From an uncultured Succinatimonas sp. (lineage in GTDB: Bacteria > Pseudomonadota > Gammaproteobacteria > Enterobacterales > Succinivibrionaceae), in contig URKL01000030.1 in assembly GCA_900548485.1 (NCBI GenBank), positions 1 to 11,739 of the forward strand: a stretch of DNA of 11,739 nt, given 5' to 3'. Numbering within the stretch: the first letter of the stretch is position 1; every line of letters begins with the position of its first letter. This document shows, one piece after another, positions 1-9,071 of this stretch. The notes beneath the pieces were generated by a model. It saw only the letters and a list, made by a program, of their open reading frames with translations, did no database searches and had not been told where the DNA came from. A program made the position numbers and the translations under genes.

Positions 1-2
1 AG

Positions 3-20
3 CAAGGGGGGAATAAATGA
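3..20 (+). CDS. nqrC: Probable C-terminal end of NqrC (partial)
   Basis: The few bases before nqrD can be read in frame 3 as Q-G-G-N-K followed by TGA, which overlaps the nqrD start as ATGA. This resembles the short Gly/Asn-rich ends of NqrC proteins, and nqrC is the gene normally found directly before nqrD. The alternative frame with TAA at 14-16 gives A-R-G-E and cannot be excluded. The call rests on gene order and five residues only. Confidence 0.35.
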
Positions 21-679
21 GTGACGCTAAAGTCCCTGGTTTAAAAGAGAGCTTACTTGAGCCGTTAATTGCCAATAATCCGGTAATGATTCAGATCCTC
101 GGTATCTGCTCTTCTTTAGCCGTAACTTCAAGCATGAAGACCGCATTCGTAATGGGTTTATCAGTAACCTTCGTTACTGCTATTTCTAATCTGGCGGTAT
201 CTTATGTACGTAACTTGATTCCAGGTTCTGTACGTATTATTGCCCAGATGACCATTATCGCTTCGTTGGTAATCATCGTCGATCAGATCTTAAGAGCTTT
301 TGCCTATGATCTGTCAAAGCAGTTGTCCGTATATGTTGGTTTGATTATTACCAACTGTATCGTTATGGGTAGAACTGAAGGCTTTGCTCTTAAATACCCG
401 CCGTTACCTTCTTTAATGGACGGTATTGGTAATGGTTTAGGTTATTCCTTAGTTCTGTGTATCGTTGCTACCATCCGTGAGATCTTCGGTTCTGGTACTT
501 GGTTTGGTCTTACTCTTTTCCAAACCGTTAACAACGGTGGTTGGTATGTACCGTGTGGCTTCTTAGTAATGCCGCCGTGCGCCTTCTTCCTTGTTGGTGG
601 TTTAATTTGGTTAGTTAAGACCTTCCGTAAGGATCTGCAAGAGCCTCTCGAGTATGACACTCACAGGGAGGATTACTAA
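17..679 (+). CDS. nqrD: Na+-translocating NADH:quinone reductase subunit D
   Basis: NqrD is an integral membrane subunit of the Na+-NQR respiratory sodium pump and pairs with NqrE to hold an intramembrane Fe-S cluster during electron transfer from NqrF. The 220-residue product is slightly longer than the usual ~210. It has several hydrophobic membrane segments and ends in a charged cytoplasmic-type tail (from about residue 201). The two cysteines known as cluster ligands in this family are present: Cys31 in [10 protein letters not shown] and Cys114 in TNCIVMGR. The second motif, which mirrors NqrE, reflects the inverted-repeat relation between the two subunits. The start is supported by the GGGGGGA Shine-Dalgarno at 6-12, close to the ATG. 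It is followed after 2 nt by nqrE in the same operon. Confidence 0.97.
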   Translation: MSDAKVPGLKESLLEPLIANNPVMIQILGICSSLAVTSSMKTAFVMGLSVTFVTAISNLAVSYVRNLIPGSVRIIAQMTIIASLVIIVDQILRAFAYDLSKQLSVYVGLIITNCIVMGRTEGFALKYPPLPSLMDGIGNGLGYSLVLCIVATIREIFGSGTWFGLTLFQTVNNGGWYVPCGFLVMPPCAFFLVGGLIWLVKTFRKDLQEPLEYDTHREDY

Positions 680-681
680 TA

Positions 682-1278
682 ATGGAACATTATTTGTCCT
701 TACTCATAAAGAGTATCTTTATTGAGAACATGGCTTTAGCATTCTTCCTCGGTATGTGTACTTTCTTGGCTGTGTCCAAAAAAGTTACCACTTCCGCAGG
801 TTTAGGTGCAGCTGTAATTATGGTTCAGGTTTTAGCAGTTCCTGCTAACAACCTCATCAATGAGTACATCTTAAAGCCGGATGCTTTAGTTCAGGGTATG
901 GATCTGTCATTCTTAAGCTTCATCACCTATATCGGTGTTATTGCAGCTATCGTTCAGGTCCTGGAAATGTTCCTCGATAAGTACGTACCGTCTCTGTACG
1001 CTGCTTTAGGTATTTTCCTGCCGCTCATTACTGTAAACTGCGTTATCTTCGCTGGTGTATCTTTCATGGTACAGCGTGAATATAACTTCACCGAATCTGT
1101 AGTTTATGCTATCGGTTCTGGTGCATCATGGGCATTGGCTATCATTCTGCTGGCTGCTATTCGTGAGAAGCTTAAGTATTCTGACGCTCCTGCCGGTTTG
1201 CGTGGTCTGCCTTTAACCTTTATCACAGCAGGACTTATGGCCATTGGCTTCATGTCCTTCTCTGGTATTCAGCTCTAA
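682..1278 (+). CDS. nqrE: Na+-translocating NADH:quinone reductase subunit E
   Basis: NqrE is a six-helix membrane subunit of Na+-NQR, homologous to NqrD, with which it forms the inner core carrying an Fe-S centre between subunits. The 198 residues match the family length. Cys26 (in [13 protein letters not shown]) and Cys120 (in [11 protein letters not shown]) sit exactly where the cluster ligands are described in Vibrio NqrE. The ATG lies 2 nt after the nqrD stop, and its Shine-Dalgarno (AGGGAGGA, about 665-672) is inside the end of nqrD, which suggests translational coupling. nqrF begins 9 nt after its stop. RnfA/RsxA proteins are related, but the nqrD-nqrE-nqrF context and sequence make this NqrE. 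Confidence 0.97.
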   Translation: MEHYLSLLIKSIFIENMALAFFLGMCTFLAVSKKVTTSAGLGAAVIMVQVLAVPANNLINEYILKPDALVQGMDLSFLSFITYIGVIAAIVQVLEMFLDKYVPSLYAALGIFLPLITVNCVIFAGVSFMVQREYNFTESVVYAIGSGASWALAIILLAAIREKLKYSDAPAGLRGLPLTFITAGLMAIGFMSFSGIQL

Positions 1279-1287
1279 GGGGGATAC

Positions 1288-2514
1288 ATGTTAACAATTG
1301 TATCTGGCGTCATAATGTTCGTCGTTATCGTCGCCATTCTGGTTGGCCTCATCGTTGTTGCTAAGAAATACTTAGTAAGTGGCGGTGATGTCAAGATTGG
1401 CGTTAATGACGACCCATCTTTGACTATGACCTGCCCAGCAGGTGGCAAGCTTTTGAACATCTTAGGTGATAAGGGCGTATTTGTGTCCTCTGCCTGTGGT
1501 GGTCGTGGTGCTTGCGGTCAGTGTAAAGTTAAAGTCACCTCTGGTGGCGGTAATGTTTTACCTATCGAGTACTCTCATTTCTCTAAGCGTCAGATTAAAG
1601 AAGGTTGGCGTTTGGCTTGTCAGGTTACTGTCAAGAATGATTGTAATATTGAGTTACCGGCTTCTGTTTTCGGTGTAAAGAAATGGGAATGTGAGGTTAT
1701 CTCTAACCATAACGTTGCAACTTTCATCAAAGAGCTCTGTTTACGTATTCCTGATGGTGAGGAAGTTCCGTTCCGCGCTGGTGGTTATATTCAGATCGAA
1801 GCTCCAGCTCACACTGTCTACTATAAGGACTTTGATATTGAGCCGCAGTTCCAGGGCGCTTTCAAGCACTTTGGTTTTGATAAGTTAGTTTCAAAGGTTG
1901 ATACCCCAAGCATTCGTGCTTACTCCATGGCAAACTACCCTGGTGAAAAGGGCCTTATCATGTTGAACGTACGTATTGCTACTCCGCCGTTCTCTAACCC
2001 TTCTGCTCCTCCGGGAATCATGTCTTCCTACATTTGGAGCTTAAAGCCGGGTGATAAGGTAACCATTTCTGGTCCGTTTGGTGAGTTCTTTGCTCGCGAT
2101 ACTGATAATGAGATGGTATTCATCGGTGGTGGTGCTGGTATGGCCCCGATGCGTTCACATATCTTCGATCAGTTAAAGCGTTTGGATTCTAAGCGTAAGA
2201 TTTCTTTCTGGTACGGTGCACGTTCTTTATCAGAGTGTTTCTATAGCGATGAATTCGATCAGTTAGCCAAAGAGCATCCTAACTTCTCTTGGCACTTAGC
2301 TCTCTCTGACCCTCAGCCTGAGGATCATTGGACTGGTTTAACTGGCTTTATTGCTAACGTACTTTACGAGCAGTACTTAAGAGATCATAAGAATCCTGAG
2401 GATTGCGAGTACTACATGTGCGGACCTCCGATGATGACCAAGTCTGCTGTTGATATGCTCCACAGCTTAGGCGTTGAGGATGATAATATCTTATTCGATA
2501 ACTTTGGTGGTTAA
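1288..2514 (+). CDS. nqrF: Na+-translocating NADH:quinone reductase subunit F
   Basis: NqrF oxidises cytoplasmic NADH and feeds electrons through FAD and a [2Fe-2S] cluster into the membrane part of Na+-NQR. The 408-residue product shows the whole expected order: an N-terminal membrane anchor (about 1-28); a ferredoxin domain with Cys70, Cys76, Cys79 (in [12 protein letters not shown]) and Cys111 (in LACQV); a ferredoxin-reductase FAD domain with the R210-A-Y-S213 motif; an NADH domain with GGGAG (about 280-284); CGPPMM at 378-383; and the C-terminal FDNFGG typical of the family. The Shine-Dalgarno AAGGGGGA (1277-1284) overlaps the nqrE stop and fixes the start. This is the last gene of the operon, since an intrinsic terminator follows within 16 nt. 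No apbE or nqrM follows, although they often do elsewhere. Confidence 0.98.
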   Translation: MLTIVSGVIMFVVIVAILVGLIVVAKKYLVSGGDVKIGVNDDPSLTMTCPAGGKLLNILGDKGVFVSSACGGRGACGQCKVKVTSGGGNVLPIEYSHFSKRQIKEGWRLACQVTVKNDCNIELPASVFGVKKWECEVISNHNVATFIKELCLRIPDGEEVPFRAGGYIQIEAPAHTVYYKDFDIEPQFQGAFKHFGFDKLVSKVDTPSIRAYSMANYPGEKGLIMLNVRIATPPFSNPSAPPGIMSSYIWSLKPGDKVTISGPFGEFFARDTDNEMVFIGGGAGMAPMRSHIFDQLKRLDSKRKISFWYGARSLSECFYSDEFDQLAKEHPNFSWHLALSDPQPEDHWTGLTGFIANVLYEQYLRDHKNPEDCEYYMCGPPMMTKSAVDMLHSLGVEDDNILFDNFGG

Positions 2515-2525
2515 TCGAAAATGAT

Positions 2526-2555
2526 AAAACCCGGCAAATTTTGCCGGGTTTTTTT
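2526..2555 (+). terminator. Intrinsic terminator of the nqr operon
   Basis: A GC-rich stem CCCGGC (2530-2535) pairs with GCCGGG (2543-2548) around an A/T-rich 7-nt loop. It is flanked by A4 upstream and followed by seven T residues (2549-2555). It begins 11 nt after the nqrF stop, the textbook position for operon end. The flanking A4/T4 would lengthen the stem and may allow some termination from the other side. Confidence 0.93.
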
Positions 2556-2641
2556 ATGAGTAAAATATTTTTATAAAACATTGTGCTTATGTATTTGAAT
2601 ATAAAATAAATTTTATTGTGGGAGAGGAGTTCTATCAGGAG

Positions 2642-2647
2642 TATACT
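2642..2647 (+). promoter_or_regulatory. Possible -10 box for the 618-aa exported protein gene
   Basis: TATACT matches the sigma70 -10 consensus at five of six positions and lies 31 nt before the ATG at 2679, in the spacer after the nqr terminator. No good -35 stands at 16-18 bp; the nearest, TTGTGG at 2616-2621, is 20 bp away. The assignment is tentative. The spacer is AT-rich and other -10-like strings occur, for example near 2600-2607. Confidence 0.25.
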
Positions 2648-2678
2648 AAATCGCGTTTGTAGAGATTATTTTTAGAAA

Positions 2679-4535
2679 ATGACAATCATAAAAAATGCCT
2701 TGTCCTGCATAGTTTGTATTTTGTGTGTAAAAACCACAAGTGCAGCTTTGATGTGGGAAATAGGCGAGCTCAATTATCCTAGTGGAGAAAGTGAGGTTTC
2801 TGCCTTTATCAATACCCAAGGGCAGACTCAGCTTCAGACCGTACTATGTACGCGTAATTTGCGCTACGATCATAGATTTACCTTGCTTTTAAATACACCT
2901 TCCCCGTCTGATATGGTTATTCAAGCTAAGCTTAATTCAGATGGCTTAGAGAGTACTGCTTATGGTGAGGTCCAGGGTAATGCTATTGATTTTCAAATAG
3001 AAGAAGAAATCTTAACTGATTTACCTGACAGCAGTCATCTTGAATTTAATTTTGATGAAATAGACGCTAATTACTTAGGTTTACCGCAAAAGCTAGTAGT
3101 ACCTATGTTAGCTGCAGATTTGAGCATTCGCCATGTTGCCTCAGAATGTACTGTGTTATGTCTTAACAATGGTTTTTCCTGCTCGCAGCGTTTACTCTCA
3201 GCTATCTTATGGCCGCGTGACTTTTTCTCCAAAGCTCAAGCTTCCGATGATGCATATTCCCTTTGTACGCAACAGACAAAAAGTGGTTCGAGGCGTTTTA
3301 ATCTGACAGCAGGTTGTAAATTTGTCTTAGATCGTTTTTATCGTCATGAAGGAAATGGACCTTTATCTTTTTTAAATAATCTTTTCAATGGTGAAAATTC
3401 TCTATATGAACAATATCAAAGAGATTGGAACAATGCTGTTAATCAAAGTCATCAGGGAGCATTGAGTACAGATATTTATGCTCATGGTGAAGAGTGGTAT
3501 TTGCTTTTATATGCTTTAGTTAGCAATAAGCATATTTCAAATTTTACCAATTCTTACTATGAGATTAAAAATAGCAGAAGTGATCCGACAACATTAGTCT
3601 ATGATATAGATAATCGCTATGAACTTGAGACCTTAAAATACACAGCGGTTTTATTAAATCGCTTTAAAAGCTCTTTACAGACAAAGGATGCTCTTGATAA
3701 GGCGCTTAAAAGTTGGTTTGATTTTTATCGTGAACTACAGACAATTTTGCCTTTAATCAATCAAGCTCAAGCTTTAAGACCTATTATTTATAAGACAATG
3801 CTTACGCGCATTTGGAAATTAGCTGGAAAACCGCAAGGCATTGTCTTAGATCCTAAAAAAGCTTTTCGACAAGGAAGTGAAAATAAAACTATTACGGGTG
3901 ATTATCTTGAAAAGACCTGTGCCTTTTTTGATGGGGCTAATGGTGAAGAGTTTTATTTCGCTTCTGATGACTGTATAAAAGGTATTTATGCATCTTTACG
4001 TGGAGAAGGTCTTAAGAGCGATGATTTTGATGCTCTTGTAGAGTCATGGGATGCTTTTGCAAAGATGTGGAATGCTTCAATATTCTTTTCTGACAATATT
4101 GATGATGCTGTAGGTGAGCATCCAAGGTCGAATTTAGGCTTAGCTCTAATTTCACTATTTCGAGAGTATGGCTTTGGTGATTACTTTTTAATGAGGCAGT
4201 GCTTATCTAGTCAAGATGATGATATTTGTAAGTATGAATCTAAAAAAGCTTACGATATCTATGTTCAAGAGTTACAAAATCGTATCGATGCTATTGCTGA
4301 GGTGAGTGCTGAGGATGCTAAAACTTTAAGACAATTAGATAAGTTGTGGCAAAATTATTACAAGAATCTAAGTATATATGTAGACAATTTAGTTAAGCGG
4401 GGCAAAGTATTGCCGTGGCGAGCTGGCTTTGTTAAGGGGATGGCTATTGTAGCCCAGACCAATGCTCTTCTAAATTTCCCATATGATCGCGAAGAGCTCC
4501 CAGATGAAAGTTTAGAGCGTGAGGATCTAAATTAG
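2679..4535 (+). CDS. Exported protein of unknown function (618 aa)
   Basis: I do not recognise this family. Residues 1-22 look like a Sec signal peptide: Lys5, then a hydrophobic stretch with cysteines 10, 13 and 16, and a likely cleavage near TTSA-A (after residue 22 or 23). No lipobox fits, so a soluble periplasmic or secreted product is inferred. After cleavage ten cysteines remain (57, 157, 161, 168, 196, 213, 414, 432, 508, 517), an even number that suits disulfides. Residues ~24-150 look beta-rich, while ~230-600 look mainly helical with many Trp/Tyr. There is no later membrane segment, and the C-terminus is acidic. An in-frame TAG at 2673-2675 rules out an upstream start. The Shine-Dalgarno is poor (AGAG near 2661), suggesting low expression. 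It is a single gene between the nqr terminator and the convergent dapD. The reading frame is intact and clearly coding, but the role is unknown. Confidence 0.85.
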   Translation: MTIIKNALSCIVCILCVKTTSAALMWEIGELNYPSGESEVSAFINTQGQTQLQTVLCTRNLRYDHRFTLLLNTPSPSDMVIQAKLNSDGLESTAYGEVQGNAIDFQIEEEILTDLPDSSHLEFNFDEIDANYLGLPQKLVVPMLAADLSIRHVASECTVLCLNNGFSCSQRLLSAILWPRDFFSKAQASDDAYSLCTQQTKSGSRRFNLTAGCKFVLDRFYRHEGNGPLSFLNNLFNGENSLYEQYQRDWNNAVNQSHQGALSTDIYAHGEEWYLLLYALVSNKHISNFTNSYYEIKNSRSDPTTLVYDIDNRYELETLKYTAVLLNRFKSSLQTKDALDKALKSWFDFYRELQTILPLINQAQALRPIIYKTMLTRIWKLAGKPQGIVLDPKKAFRQGSENKTITGDYLEKTCAFFDGANGEEFYFASDDCIKGIYASLRGEGLKSDDFDALVESWDAFAKMWNASIFFSDNIDDAVGEHPRSNLGLALISLFREYGFGDYFLMRQCLSSQDDDICKYESKKAYDIYVQELQNRIDAIAEVSAEDAKTLRQLDKLWQNYYKNLSIYVDNLVKRGKVLPWRAGFVKGMAIVAQTNALLNFPYDREELPDESLEREDLN

Positions 4536-4538
4536 AAA

Positions 4539-4565
4539 CCATCTGCAGTTTTAAACTGCAGGTGG
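4539..4565 (-). terminator. Hairpin between convergent genes; likely terminator of map-glnD-dapD
   Basis: Arms 4539-4550 and 4554-4565 form a 12-bp stem (one G-T pair) around a TTA loop, with core CTGCAG on both sides. It starts 8 nt after the dapD stop and 4 nt after the stop of the convergent + strand gene. On the minus strand the stem is followed by TTTCTAATTT, a moderate U-tract. On the + strand no T-run follows. It therefore fits best as the dapD-side terminator, possibly weakly bidirectional. Confidence 0.65.
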
Positions 4566-4572
4566 CTTAGCT

Positions 4573-5418
4573 TTAGTTGTGGATCTCTTCCTGAGCTTGA
4601 CGTAAAAGCTCGTTAAGACCTACTTTAGATCTGGTCTTTTCATCAACATGCTTGACGATAATAGCAGTATAAAGTGAGTACTTACCATCTTTAGATGGAA
4701 GGTTGCCTGCAACTACTACAGAGTGAGGAGGAATATAGCCATAGGAGATCTCGCCTGTAGTACGATCATAAATACGGGTAGATTTGCCTAAGAATACACC
4801 CATAGAAATAACCGAGCCTTCGCCTACGATTACGCCTTCAACAACTTCTGAACGAGCACCAATAAAGACGTTATCTTCAATAATGGTAGGACCTGCTTGA
4901 ACAGGCTCTAATACACCACCGATTCCAGCACCGCCTGCAATATGTACATTACGGCCAACTTGAGCACAAGAACCAACAGTTGCCCAGGTATCAACCATAG
5001 TACCAGAGCCTATGTGAGCACCAATATTTACAAAAGATGGTAATAAGATAACTCCGTTTTCTAAGTAAGAGCCACGTCTGACCACGCAACCTGGGCAAGC
5101 ACGGATACCCTCGTTTAAAAAACGTTCAGCGTTATAACCTTGGAATTTTAATGGAACTTTATCAAAATAAGCACAATCAGGGCCTTCTATGAGAGTACTA
5201 TCATGAATTTTAAACGATAATAAAACAGCTTTTTTTATCCATTGATGAGTAACCCAGCTACCATCAATTTTCTCTGCAACGCGGAAAGAACCTCTATCAA
5301 GACCATCAATAACTGTTTCAACAGCTTCTTTGATCTCAGCGCTGGCAGTCTTAGAGTTAAGTTGTGCGCGCTCTTCAAAGGCGCTTTCGATAAGTGTTTG
5401 TAAGCTCTCCTGTGACAT
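4573..5418 (-). CDS. dapD: 2,3,4,5-tetrahydropyridine-2,6-dicarboxylate N-succinyltransferase
   Basis: DapD transfers succinyl from succinyl-CoA to tetrahydrodipicolinate in the succinylase branch of the diaminopimelate/lysine pathway, in the cytoplasm. An N-terminal helical region (about 1-100) is followed by a left-handed beta-helix of hexapeptide repeats (about 106-215). The latter includes [15 protein letters not shown] around residue 141 and [12 protein letters not shown] near 161-172, both typical of DapD. I start it at the ATG at 5418 (281 aa; E. coli has 274). The [18 protein letters not shown] start aligns with the known N-terminus, and GAGGAAG stands 7 nt upstream. The longer frame to 5433 needs a TTG overlapping the glnD stop. 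It is the last gene of map-glnD-dapD. Confidence 0.96.
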   Translation of the reverse strand: MSQESLQTLIESAFEERAQLNSKTASAEIKEAVETVIDGLDRGSFRVAEKIDGSWVTHQWIKKAVLLSFKIHDSTLIEGPDCAYFDKVPLKFQGYNAERFLNEGIRACPGCVVRRGSYLENGVILLPSFVNIGAHIGSGTMVDTWATVGSCAQVGRNVHIAGGAGIGGVLEPVQAGPTIIEDNVFIGARSEVVEGVIVGEGSVISMGVFLGKSTRIYDRTTGEISYGYIPPHSVVVAGNLPSKDGKYSLYTAIIVKHVDEKTRSKVGLNELLRQAQEEIHN

Positions 5419-5429
5419 AATAATCTTCC

Positions 5430-8096
5430 TCAATTAGCATCAGTATTATTTCCCTCTAAAGCTTTGTACAAAGCAGATGATAAAAGTTCTTGCTGTTTTT
5501 CATCTAAGGGTAAACCGTTAATATCAGTAACTGCAAAAAAATCATCAGCTCTCTCACCTGTAGTAGCTATACGAGCAGCTGAAATTAAACAATTACAATT
5601 ACCAAGTGTAATGCCAATCTTAGCCAGAAGACCAGGACTGTCAAGAGTAGAAATTTCTATAGAGGTCTGTTTTGAACCGTGATTTTTGAGATAAGAAATC
5701 TTAGTTGGAACGTTAAATAAAGAACACGAAACTTTAGGTAAATCCTGCAAAGGAGTGCTGTTTTTGAGCCCATCTAGGATGGTCTTTCTTAGACTGTATA
5801 AACGGTCATTATCGACCTGTTGACCTTTTTGGTTTTGGAACTTTATGGTGCAGAGAATATGTCCATTATGGGTCAAAAAAATCTGTGCACTGAGCACATT
5901 TAGACGTTTCATCGCCATCGCGTAGACAATTTTGCCAAAAAAAACAGGAGAGTTACTTCTAAAGAAAATTAAAAGCTCAGTTCCGATATTAGGATTTTGA
6001 GCAAAGAGAATTAAAGGTTTTTCTAAATCATTGAAACGTAAGATATTTCGTGCATGCCAAGCAATTTCATCTGGGCGATAGTGGATGAAATAGGTGGCAG
6101 GGAATTGAGACAGATAGCGATCAAGATCGGCATGAGAGCAATCTCGGGCAATTTTGCACACACTTCTTTGGGTGTTGTGTACCATAATGGCTTGCTGTCT
6201 TGTGATATCAGCATCGCTTTGATTTAAAGCTTGTCTGGTGGAGTGATAGAGCTGTCTAAAAATAGTTTCTTTCCAGGAGGACCATTCACGATCATTAGTA
6301 GCGCAGATATCAGCAACAGTCAGACAATAGAGCATATTTAAATGCTCCTCATCTTTACAAAGCCTTGCAAAGCTCATGACTACTTCCGGATCAGTTATAT
6401 CACGACGGGTAGCAGTGGTTGAGAAGAGCAAGTGCGATTTGATAGTCCATGACACCATGGCAGTTTCATATGTTGAATAACCATGCAATTGACAGAAATT
6501 TTCTGCTTCAAAAGCACCAATATCAGCATGATGTCCGCCACAACCTTTGCCAATGTCATGTAAAAGGGCTACTAAAGTCAAAAGATCAGGCCTTTCTAAA
6601 CGTTTATATATATTTTTAAACAAGGCAAAAATTGGATCTTTAGATTCGCATAGTGTGGCAAAGTTATTGAGAACACGAATTGTATGCTCATCAACACTAA
6701 ATAAATGAAACATATCAAATTGGGTTAAACCTTCAATACGTTCCCATTGTGGCATATAGGCTGAGAGCACTCGAGTTTCGTGCATTAAAGGTAGAGAGTG
6801 TTCAACAGCTTTAGGTAGGCTTAAAAGTTTTTTAAAAAGTTTACGACACTCAGGATTTTCAATAAGATAGTGTTTAAAATTTCGACGACTTTCGCGTAAG
6901 GCTCTTAGGCAATTAACATGAATATCTTTAATTTCGTTATAACTGGCAATGATTAAAAATAAAGATAAAAGTTTAGGCGGATCGTATTTGAAGAGTTCAT
7001 GATCGATAATATCAATAAAGTCGCCACGTTTAACAAAATTGCTATCTAAAAATACTGGTTCTTGATAATTTTCGCCAATATGTCCCTCAATCAGTAATTC
7101 AGATTGTTGCAGGACAATGGCATTTAATTCTCTAACGCGTCTAAAGGTTCTAAAGAGCGCGCGCATCATTTGTTCAACCGGAAGATTACCATCATCTCCA
7201 TAATTTAAGGCAGAGGCTACCGCCTTTTGAATATCTAATGTTAAGCGATTGTTATGAGCACCATTGCAGTTGCAATGTAAAGCAAAGCGCATATTCCAAA
7301 GGAAATCTCTACAAGCGATATATTCATCAAGCTCAGAAGATGTGATTAGACCTACTTCTTGCATTTGCTTAGGAGTTAATGCCTTAAATTTAACAATGGC
7401 TATCCATTGCATCAATTGCAGATCACGTAAACCACCAGGATTATTTTTTACATCAGGTTCTATTGAATAGACCGTATCGCGATAATGGTGATAACGTTCT
7501 TTTTGTTCTTCAATTTTGCCTTGTAGAAATTTTCCTGCATCCCAAAAATCATCATGCTCAAGAGCATTACATAGATTCTTATAGGTATTGAGATCTCCAC
7601 AGATAAAATGCTTTTCAAGCAAATTAGTCTTGATAGTAATATCTTTACGAGCCTCTAATACTGTTTCTGCAATAGATCGTACTGAGGTTCCCAAATCAAG
7701 TTTTAAATCCCATAGATAGGAAATAAATTTTCCAATATTCTCTTGAGTTTCCTCAGCAAGGGGATCCTTGTCATAGGCGATTAACAGGTCAATATCTGAG
7801 CCTATAAATTGTTCTTCTCGTCCGTAACCACCAACAGCAACAAGACATAATCCTGAAGCCTTGTCTAAAGCAAAATGAGAAAATAATTTATATAGAGCAT
7901 TATCAATAGACTTTGCATGGGCTTTAAGTAAAGTCTCGACTTCTATGCCACTTTTAAAGGCCTGTATTTGATAATCTTTATAGCGTTTAACAAGTTCACG
8001 CCCACTTTTTATAGAGAAAAGTTCCTCATCTTCGTAGCTAAAAGCTTTTAAAGATAAGTTATTGATTTTACGTGGAACTGCAATGACTTCATACAT
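5430..8096 (-). CDS. glnD: Bifunctional uridylyltransferase / uridylyl-removing enzyme (PII modifier)
   Basis: GlnD senses glutamine and adds UMP to, or removes it from, PII proteins (GlnB/GlnK), thereby setting glutamine synthetase and Ntr activity. The 888 residues equal the usual length (890 in E. coli). Domains in order: nucleotidyltransferase with GGYGREE at 89-95 and the metal-binding D101-I-D103; a linker with [10 protein letters not shown] at 218-227; an HD hydrolase domain with H471, H513-D514 (LLHDIGKG), HH at 522-523 and D596; then two ACT domains (about 705-780 and 812-870) for glutamine sensing. All catalytic motifs look intact, so both activities are expected. The ATG lies 1 nt after the map stop with no convincing Shine-Dalgarno, so translation is probably coupled to map. 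Its TGA leads directly into the dapD ribosome site. Confidence 0.97.
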   Translation of the reverse strand: MYEVIAVPRKINNLSLKAFSYEDEELFSIKSGRELVKRYKDYQIQAFKSGIEVETLLKAHAKSIDNALYKLFSHFALDKASGLCLVAVGGYGREEQFIGSDIDLLIAYDKDPLAEETQENIGKFISYLWDLKLDLGTSVRSIAETVLEARKDITIKTNLLEKHFICGDLNTYKNLCNALEHDDFWDAGKFLQGKIEEQKERYHHYRDTVYSIEPDVKNNPGGLRDLQLMQWIAIVKFKALTPKQMQEVGLITSSELDEYIACRDFLWNMRFALHCNCNGAHNNRLTLDIQKAVASALNYGDDGNLPVEQMMRALFRTFRRVRELNAIVLQQSELLIEGHIGENYQEPVFLDSNFVKRGDFIDIIDHELFKYDPPKLLSLFLIIASYNEIKDIHVNCLRALRESRRNFKHYLIENPECRKLFKKLLSLPKAVEHSLPLMHETRVLSAYMPQWERIEGLTQFDMFHLFSVDEHTIRVLNNFATLCESKDPIFALFKNIYKRLERPDLLTLVALLHDIGKGCGGHHADIGAFEAENFCQLHGYSTYETAMVSWTIKSHLLFSTTATRRDITDPEVVMSFARLCKDEEHLNMLYCLTVADICATNDREWSSWKETIFRQLYHSTRQALNQSDADITRQQAIMVHNTQRSVCKIARDCSHADLDRYLSQFPATYFIHYRPDEIAWHARNILRFNDLEKPLILFAQNPNIGTELLIFFRSNSPVFFGKIVYAMAMKRLNVLSAQIFLTHNGHILCTIKFQNQKGQQVDNDRLYSLRKTILDGLKNSTPLQDLPKVSCSLFNVPTKISYLKNHGSKQTSIEISTLDSPGLLAKIGITLGNCNCLISAARIATTGERADDFFAVTDINGLPLDEKQQELLSSALYKALEGNNTDAN

Positions 8097-8097
8097 T

Positions 8098-8886
8098 TTA
8101 GTGCTTAATAATACGTGGAAAATCTTCGTTTTGGCGTAAAGTTAAAATCTCAACACCGTCATGAGTTACAAGCAAAGTATGCTCATATTGAGCTGAAGGT
8201 TGCTTATCTGCGGTAGTGACAGTCCATCCGTCCTTGCGGCTTGTACGGCACTTCCAGGTACCAGCATTGATCATAGGTTCAATTGTAAAGCACATACCTT
8301 CTTCTAAGAGCAGATCAAAGTTATTTTTATAATGTAAAACTTGAGGCTCTTCGTGGAAGCCTGATCCTATACCATGTCCGCAGTAGTCACGTACAATTGA
8401 GAAACGATATTTGTCAGCAACTCTTTGAATGGCTGCGCCGACTTCAGTTAAGTTACTGCCAGGACGTACGGTCTTGATAGCTTCATACATAGATTCTTGA
8501 GCACATTTACATAAGTCGCGGCATCGGGGAGCGACATTACCGACAAAGTACATGCATGAGCTGTCGCCGTGGTAATGATCTTTTCTAACTGTGACATCAA
8601 TATTTACGATATCTCCATCGCGTAATTTTGTGTGCTCAGATGGAATTCCATGGCAGACTACTTCATTGATACTTATACATGTAGCTCGCGGGTAGCCTTG
8701 ATAGCCTAAATCAGCAGATTCTGCATGAAGGCCTTTTTCGATATATTCAAGCATTCTGTCATCAAGTTCAGCTGTATTGACTCCAGGTACAACATAGGGA
8801 GTAATCATTTCTAAAACTTTGGCAGTTAAATCACCTACAAGACGCATTTTTTCTATTTCACTTGGTGACTTTAGAGAAATATCCAT
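8098..8886 (-). CDS. map: Methionine aminopeptidase type I
   Basis: Map removes the initiator methionine from nascent proteins when the second residue is small. The 262-residue product matches the E. coli enzyme (264). The five metal ligands are present: D97 (in VNIDVTV), D108 (in HGDSS), H171 (in CGHGIGSGFHEEP), E203 (in FTIEPM) and E235 (in YEHTLLV). The substrate-contact histidines H79 (CHGIP) and H178 are also there. No N-terminal zinc-finger extension is present, so it is the short class Ia form. AGAAGGAA about 8 nt before the ATG (near 8893-8900) is a good Shine-Dalgarno. First gene of map-glnD-dapD, divergent from rpsB as in E. coli. Confidence 0.97.
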   Translation of the reverse strand: MDISLKSPSEIEKMRLVGDLTAKVLEMITPYVVPGVNTAELDDRMLEYIEKGLHAESADLGYQGYPRATCISINEVVCHGIPSEHTKLRDGDIVNIDVTVRKDHYHGDSSCMYFVGNVAPRCRDLCKCAQESMYEAIKTVRPGSNLTEVGAAIQRVADKYRFSIVRDYCGHGIGSGFHEEPQVLHYKNNFDLLLEEGMCFTIEPMINAGTWKCRTSRKDGWTVTTADKQPSAQYEHTLLVTHDGVEILTLRQNEDFPRIIKH

Positions 8887-8931
8887 TATTTGTTCCTTCT
8901 AAATTTATCTACTTAGATTGAGATTAAAGCT

Positions 8932-8952
8932 CTTAATCTTAAAAAGATTAAG
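8932..8952 (-). promoter_or_regulatory. Hairpin in the map 5' leader
   Basis: CTTAATCTT (8932-8940) and AAGATTAAG (8944-8952) are exact inverted repeats around AAA. After a 2-nt bulge the stem could extend by AAG/CTT (8927-8929 with 8953-8955). It lies between the candidate map promoter and the map ribosome site, and equally just before the Shine-Dalgarno of the small + strand ORF. It is AT-rich with no T-run right after it on either strand, so it is not a standard terminator. It may be an operator or an mRNA structure; its function is unknown. Confidence 0.4.
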
Positions 8953-8969
8953 CTTAAGGAGATGTATTT

Positions 8970-9071
8970 ATGGGTTTATTTTTAGATTTGTCTATTCTAT
9001 CACGCATTTTTTACTTACTTTTTTTTGCAAAAAAATATCTGTATTTAAAAATTAAAGAGAGCAATGGCTAA
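8970..9071 (+). CDS. Candidate 33-residue membrane peptide
   Basis: An ATG at 8970 opens a 33-codon frame ending in TAA. It is preceded by an unusually good Shine-Dalgarno, TAAGGAGAT at 8955-8963, with about 8 nt from GGAG to the ATG. The product begins MGLFLDLSILSRIFYLLFFA, one hydrophobic or amphipathic segment, and then turns basic (KKYLYLKIK). That layout is seen in small membrane peptides, including some type I toxins, but no family is recognised. Against it: the region is AT-rich, so Phe/Leu/Lys-rich frames arise by chance; no + strand promoter is obvious; and the frame overlaps the likely map promoter on the other strand. Confidence 0.3.
   Translation: MGLFLDLSILSRIFYLLFFAKKYLYLKIKESNG
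8994..9002 (-). promoter_or_regulatory. Candidate promoter of map-glnD-dapD (extended -10)
   Basis: Read on the minus strand the sequence is TGATAGAAT, an extended -10 (TGn plus TAGAAT, one mismatch to TATAAT), about 108 nt before the map ATG. The upstream region is rich in A and T but has no good -35, which extended -10 promoters can tolerate. Transcription would start near 8987, giving a leader of about 100 nt that contains the 8932-8952 hairpin. Confidence 0.35.

Noticed and set aside
2679..2747. Lipoprotein signal in the 618-aa protein
   Set aside because: The cysteines at 10, 13 and 16 are preceded by ALS, CIV and CIL, none fitting the lipobox at -3 and -1 together; a plain Sec signal with cleavage near residue 22 is better.
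4200..4300. LprI-like cysteine pair in the 618-aa protein
   Set aside because: C508 and C517 have a spacing loosely like LprI-type repeats, but the surrounding conserved residues are absent.
5419..5433. TTG start for dapD giving five extra residues
   Set aside because: It would overlap the glnD stop, leave the GAGGAAG ribosome site inside the coding region, and extend beyond the known DapD N-terminus.
9019..9035. T8GCA7 palindrome
   Set aside because: No GC stem and it falls inside the small ORF and the map upstream A/T tract; probably a simple homopolymer run acting at most as a curved or UP-like element.
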